This document shows positions 59,222 to 64,000 of a DNA stretch of 64,000 bases, piece after piece. The DNA is from Laburnicola sp. R22_1 (taxonomy: Eukaryota; Ascomycota; Dothideomycetes; Pleosporales; Didymosphaeriaceae), in assembly GCA_014281115.1 (NCBI GenBank), contig JACONQ010000017.1, forward strand, positions 310,001-374,000. The letters run 5' to 3'. How positions within the stretch are numbered: the stretch's first letter is position 1; every line of letters starts with the position of its first letter. Under the pieces are notes generated by a model. It did not search any database. It had not been told where the DNA came from and worked only from the letters and a program-made list of their open reading frames with translations. The translations under genes were made by a program, and so were the position numbers.

Positions 59222-61848
59222 GGTGTAGAAGGATTTGGCGGGGAAAAGGACGTGGAGACGTTAGAAGAGGTATGTGTTTTGTATACAGATTTACTGTTTG
59301 GTCACTACATATACGGTGCAAGGTGGCATGTTTGCGGAGGGGATGGTAGCTCCGGAACGGGTGCGGAGAGGCAGAGTATGGCGGACGAGCAGCGTCAACG
59401 TCAACGTCACTATCACCGGTTCCCCATGTGCTCGCTGAAGCTTCAAATCACCCGGGACTTGTCCAAGGCGGCAAGCTGACGACGGCGAGAGGCGAAGGCC
59501 ACCGGGGCGTGGCGGCTCGCACATGCAGCGTGGAGTCGTGACAGTTCGCTCATGGCGAATGGACGGTGCATTGTGCCGATTATCGTCCCCGGTGGGTGCT
59601 ACACCGACACGGCACAGCAGCGAGCCTCCAGACGGGAGCGCTCCGGGCCTCGAAGCCTTGGGCGCTGGTGGTGCCGCAGCACGTCTCGCAGGGCTGGTGG
59701 TTGGAGTGGGCGAGGGCGCGCAATGAACCGGTGGGTCAGCGTCCGGAATGGGGCCGATTCGAAGGCGGTCGACGACACACTGTCAATGTCAAACGACGGC
59801 CGCCCGCCCGTCGAGCCTCGGACAGGGCAGAGAGGGGCCGCGCGATGGCCACGCCGCGCTTGCTCACCGCCTTTCTCACCAGAGCTTCTCTTCTCTCTGC
59901 TGCTGCTACCCGCCCGTGACACTCGAGAGGACCTCTCCGCCCGCTCCGTCGCCCAGCGTCCGTGTCAGCGTCGGCGTCGTCGAGCAGCCGCCCGTCACCC
60001 ATCCACCATCCACACCCACCCCCATCCGCCGTCCCCCATCCGCCGTCCGGGGCGGCCACATGCAAATCAGCATCCCCCAGCTATTACTGACGGCCCGCCC
60101 ATGCCCCAGCTCGGATAATCTGCGCGAACCGCCCGCTTACCCCGCTGGCTGCCCCCTCGACGTCCGCATCCTGTGCGCTGTACGCCCGCCCACGGTCCCA
60201 GCATCGCGTCTTCAGGAACGCCTATGCCGGCCCCCGTCCTGCCAGGCGCCATGCTCGGTCTATAGGCCAGCACAGGTCCGCAGCGGCGAGTGCTGCTCAC
60301 TCGCATGCCCTACAGCTAACAGCCGTTGGTCCTGGCCCCTTTGGGATTCGCGCGCAGATAGTCGGGCAATCCAGAGCATCAAGCGTTTGCCAACTCATAA
60401 TGCGTCAACCATGCATGCTAACACCAAACTCCCAACACCCTCGATTCCAGCAATCATCCTCGCCCGCTTGCTCGAGCCCTTCCCTGCTTCCAGGAAGACG
60501 CCTGCTGGTTCGGGTGCTACGCATGTCCTGCTCAAGCCACCGCTCGCTTTTGCACGTAGGCACGATAGCCCCCTCTGCCGCCGCGACTCCCGCGCTGGCC
60601 TTTGCCTCCTCTGCCCGTGTCCCGGTCCATCTACCTCTGTCTCTGTCTCTGTCTCTCTCTCGCCAAGTCTGCAAATGCTATTCCGGGCCACGGAACACTG
60701 ACAGGGCTTGCAGCATCTGACGTTGCCGTGCTTCGCATTTCTCCTCACTTGCAACATTGCATTAGTGGCCCGCACATGGCCTCAACGAGTACGAGGCGTG
60801 CGTGCATTGATATTGATATTGGCCTTCCTTGTCTCGTCGTGCCGAGGACGGAGTCCTGGTACGTAGTCGTTATGCTTCCGCGTCAGGTCTGACCAGATGC
60901 CGGTCCAAACGACGAGATACAGCCTTGACAAGTGGGCCCCAGACAATAATTCCGATCACCAGCCGTTCATCACGCTATACCTGCAGCACGGTGGCGAGTC
61001 CTGATGATGTGCGCTCTGCAGAGACCGGTGTAGCTGGGCCTTTCACAGTTTAAGGCCGTCCTTAGCTAAAATTCTGGAACCCTAGCCTCTACTGGCGAAA
61101 ATGCACGCCAACACATCACTATGGGTCGCTCCCACAGAGCCGCAACAAAGCCCGCAGATTATTCATTTCTACATGTCCAATTGCCTTCGCATCTCACTGC
61201 TAGGCGAACTCGACGCGGTTGCATGTCCTGAGATGCCCGCTGCGCTCGGCTACTGCAATAAATTACACTCATCCCACACTGCACTTGTGGTTCCCACCCT
61301 TCCCCATTCCTCTTCTGCAGGCTACTTACTCTCCCTGGCTCGCTCGCTCTCCATAGCCGCTGGCCCTCACTAGACAGCTGTCACTTCTTACATTGGTAGT
61401 TGTCAAGCCCCCGAACGCATCCGTCGTTGTACGACAGGAGCCACGAAAACCTCTCTCGGCCTCATATCGTCGCCACCAACGAGCGTGTGCCAGTTCAGCA
61501 CCCTACATTCACCCACTTCCCCTGCCATCTTCCAATTTGCATCGAAGCGCTCTTCTGCACCAATTGCTGCTCGCTTTACACGTCAACACCCACACCCATC
61601 ATGTTCTACATAATGTACCTTACAGGTATGGTGCTTACCGGTTTTCTTGAACATGAGTCGTTGGTACCATGATCGCAGGAGCCTTGCAGACATGCCCAAC
61701 ATGACTTGTCCATGTGTCAATGGTTGCGCCAGCAGCTTTCTGGACCATGCTCTGCACTCATCTCGCTCGTGCACACCGTTTACCGTCTTGTCGGGGCGGG
61801 AAAGCTCGTGTGCATGGTCATGGAACTCATGCCGTCCACCACGTTGCC
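59222..61848. other. 2.6-kb GC-rich region without a supported gene
   Basis: Long overlapping open frames occur on both strands at 59520-60900 because of high GC, but they are Arg/Pro/Ser rich and show no domain. A TCTGTC/CTCTCT microsatellite sits at about 60636-60660. The right part is the likely upstream region, or unfound 5' exons, of the dsRBD-like gene. Confidence 0.4.
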
Positions 61849-62358
61849 ATGGTTCACAATGCTAATTTTACCATAGGCCTCTGCCAGCGCCGTCACTGGC
61901 CGGACCCACTATTCCAGACGTACCGCACCCGCCTAGGCTATGGATGCACTGTGCGAGTAAACAACAGGGAGTACTCAACCGACGTCGAATACGAGTCGGA
62001 CGAACTGGCCAAAAACGCTGCTGCCACCCGGGCTTACATGATCTGCCGCAACTTCTCTGTCAACGACGGCATGTATCCAGGTCAGCGACCTGGCCAAGGC
62101 GGCGTCGTGCAAGGTCTCCCGGTTGCCATTGGTACCGGGCGCCGGGGCACCGTCTCGTCCAACGAGTTTGACAGCTCAAGTTCCAGCGGCGGGACCAGCC
62201 CTCGAAATAGCGACTACGGCTTAGATGCCGAGCCCGCGAGTCGAAGGTCCAGCAAATCCTCGGCGTCCTCCTTCTCCAATTGCATGTGCGGCCGCGGGAC
62301 CGTTCGTGCGTACGAGCGATGCACGCACTGTCTCCACGAGGCGGGCTACCGATACTAG
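61849..62358 (+). CDS. dsRNA-binding-domain-like protein with cysteine-rich tail
   Basis: At least 169 residues from MVHNANFTIG; the true start may lie in an upstream exon, since the frame remains open to 61714. Residues 10-75 fit a double-stranded RNA-binding motif: an N-terminal helix (LCQRRHWPDPLFQTY), strands around GYGCTVRVNNREYSTDVEYES, and a C-terminal helix beginning ELAKNAAATRAYMICRNF, where the K-N-A-A position matches the basic KKxAAxxA box, though with fewer Lys. A Ser/Gly-rich linker follows. The end carries CMCGRGTVRAYERCTHCLHEAG, a four-to-five Cys cluster that could bind zinc. The protein may bind RNA or act as an adaptor; this is inferred from the fold pattern only. Confidence 0.62.
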   Translation: MVHNANFTIGLCQRRHWPDPLFQTYRTRLGYGCTVRVNNREYSTDVEYESDELAKNAAATRAYMICRNFSVNDGMYPGQRPGQGGVVQGLPVAIGTGRRGTVSSNEFDSSSSSGGTSPRNSDYGLDAEPASRRSSKSSASSFSNCMCGRGTVRAYERCTHCLHEAGYRY

Positions 62359-63125
62359 ACGGCATACATACATACATGACGGGCATGCCATGCATATCCG
62401 ACTTCTTTGCAACAGCGACGATACCACCATCATCATCACGACGACAAAACAAAAGACTTGAAGAGCGCAGGCTCGGCGATACCACGATGTTTACGAATTG
62501 CATCACGATACGACCATTCACGACCTCACGAACGCACCACCCGTTTTACGAATTCTTCATCTAGTTTCTTCATCGGCTCGTGTTTGTTTCTCGGAACGAC
62601 GAATTTCATCATTTCGGTTTTCGTTTATCCACTTCGTTATGAGATGAATGAACGTGGCACGAATTTTCTTCGATTCGAGTTAAGATTCGATTTATAACTC
62701 TCCTCTCTCTGTCTCTCTCTTTGACCTTCTTTGGGAGGAAAGCATAGCGACGGACGGCACTGCAGCGTTTCAGCGAAAGCAAATAATTACCCCGTTGGTT
62801 TTTGGGTGGCTCATTTGCTCTTCTTGTCCTTATTTTTCTTCTTCCTTTTTTACAGACTGCAATGTTCTTGCCTTTCGCGTATCTTATGATTGAAAAGAGA
62901 GAAAGATGACAGCTCCTTTTGGCCACGCGGCCTTTGACAAGGCATGGATGGATGCATGCATTCTTCACGGAATTCTACGCTACCATGATGAAAAAAAAAA
63001 TTGAATTGTATGCTGTTCCCATTCTATCTTCGTCGAGTCTTAAAATTTGGTATGTTGTGCATTGTTGTTGTGGTGTGCTTGGTTCAGTCCTCTCAATTTG
63101 ATTGTGAGGGATGTCGTGTTGTCTC
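62359..63125. other. Convergent intergenic spacer
   Basis: 767 bp with T-rich and A-rich runs between two gene ends; probable 3' UTRs. No gene seen. Confidence 0.45.
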
Positions 63126-64000
63126 CTACGCCCCAAGCACAGGAACAGGATTATACCACCCAAACTTCATCCCAGGATCGAGCCTCTTCTTCAACTCCCT
63201 CAACCTCTTTCCCCTCCCCGCATCCCACCCATACGTCTCCTCGAACCGCTCGGTCCCCACCGCATAATTAACATACACATGCCTCCTCTCCCTTTCCCCG
63301 CGCCCCACCAACCCCTCAAAAAAAGCGCCCCTAATCCGTTCCCCAAACACGCCCGCATCCACCGCATCCTTGACGTCGGCGCCCTCCCAAAAAATCGTCG
63401 GATTCGCCACAACAGGGTAGTCACGCTCTTCGAGCGCGAGAGCCGTGGCCTCGGCATCGGCATCCCGTACGCCCTGCATACCGTAGTTTTCGAGCAGCAG
63501 GACGGAGCGGGCGAAGCGCGGGTCGGCCGTCATGTTGGCGAAGATGTGCAACGCGGCGCGGGCGGCGGTCGTGTTCCACGAGGAGAGCGAGGCGCCGGTG
63601 CCCATGGCGTTGTGGTTGCGGCGGCAGGCGGGGCTGGAGAGGGAGTTTTGCGTCGTGTTGGGGAGGGAGAGGAGCGGCGTGTTGGGGGAAGTGGACGTGT
63701 GGAGGGGGGAGAGGGCGAGGAATGGGATGGTGTGCAGGGTGGCGGAGGTGGGTGGGCCTTCGTAGGAGAGGGTGTAGGTTATTATGGGCTGGTTAGCGGG
63801 GGGGAGGGTTAGAATGTTGTACGTTTGGGGAGGAGGAGGAGGAGGAAAGTTAAGGGGTGGGGGGCTTACATTTTTGGCATCCAAGGTTGGGATGCGCGTT
63901 ACGACGCCGATGAGGACTAGGTTCCGGGGGCGGGTTGCAGCGTTTTCGATGGCGTTGACGAGGCGGAGGAGGGCCTCGAGTTTGTCGTGCGTGTAGAGGA
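63126..64000 (-). CDS. FAD-linked oxidoreductase with BBE domain, 3' part only
   Basis: C-terminal section of a berberine-bridge-enzyme-like, FAD-binding oxidoreductase; the N-terminal FAD-binding domain lies beyond the right edge. Two exons are seen: from the edge to 63870 (THDKLEALLRLVNAIENA, then LIGVVTRIPTLDAKN) and 63788-63126, joined over an 81-nt intron with CTAAC before the acceptor. The C-terminal BBE domain is clear from HVYVNYAVGTERFEETYGWD, then RLRELKKRLDPGMKFGWYNPV; Y-x-N-Y and the DP-x-x-F/M-x-x-x-x-P-type ending are typical. Fungal members are often secreted and oxidise carbohydrates or secondary metabolites; the substrate cannot be told from this part. Confidence 0.85.
   Translation of the reverse strand, partial: LYTHDKLEALLRLVNAIENAATRPRNLVLIGVVTRIPTLDAKNVSPPPLNFPPPPPPQTYNILTLPPANQPIITYTLSYEGPPTSATLHTIPFLALSPLHTSTSPNTPLLSLPNTTQNSLSSPACRRNHNAMGTGASLSSWNTTAARAALHIFANMTADPRFARSVLLLENYGMQGVRDADAEATALALEERDYPVVANPTIFWEGADVKDAVDAGVFGERIRGAFFEGLVGRGERERRHVYVNYAVGTERFEETYGWDAGRGKRLRELKKRLDPGMKFGWYNPVPVLGA

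Noticed and set aside
59748..60701. Plus-strand open frame of 317 codons
   Set aside because: Pro/Arg/Ser-rich composition in GC-rich DNA with competing long frames on both strands. No recognisable domain.

Overview
The window reads as nuclear DNA of a filamentous ascomycete, most likely a Dothideomycete. The genes are split by short GT-AG introns (mostly 44-80 nt, many with a CTAAC-like branch site). The recognisable proteins are fungal forms: a Nup98-Nup96 precursor, Cdc31-type centrin, complex I 51 kDa subunit, GDP-mannose pyrophosphorylase, farnesyltransferase beta, polyubiquitin, and bZIP and Zn2Cys6 regulators. The class-level assignment is inference from general features, not from a marker gene.

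Layout. 0.2-9.7 kb: a divergent pair (an unknown four-exon gene on the minus strand and an Hsp70-like gene with an in-frame TGA on the plus strand), a small bZIP gene, and a gene-poor stretch with degraded coding fragments. 9.73-12.75 kb: a complete hAT DNA transposon with terminal inverted repeats and a perfect 8-bp target-site duplication, whose transposase has lost its C-terminal dimerisation region. 13.3-26.7 kb: conserved housekeeping genes (nup145, cdc31, nuo51), one lineage-specific gene and a small secreted cysteine-rich protein beside a large microsatellite. 26.7-36.3 kb: sparse region with a GRAM/WBP2-like gene, a hypothetical gene with two frameshifts, and a signal-peptide/Cys/Ser/TM gene with one in-frame TGA. 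36.9-45.8 kb: GDP-mannose pyrophosphorylase, 2H phosphoesterase, NTF2-like protein, polyubiquitin and aldo-keto reductase. 45.8-64 kb: simple repeats, a polyQ Zn2Cys6 regulator, a decayed membrane-protein gene, a cupin, farnesyltransferase beta, an A/B-barrel protein, a dsRNA-binding-like protein and the 3' part of a BBE-type FAD oxidoreductase.

The genes do not form an obvious pathway or cluster; most are independent housekeeping units on alternating strands. The points of most interest are the hAT element with its 12-bp subterminal array and rearranged 3' end, several otherwise intact genes each broken by one or two lesions, a 28-bp five-copy repeat just upstream of the aldo-keto reductase, a centrin with an insertion at the second EF-hand position, and a small dsRBD-like protein with a cysteine-rich tail. 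I found no CRISPR array, rRNA gene, complete tRNA gene or convincing new multi-gene system. Splice sites were assigned by eye from phase and motif continuity.
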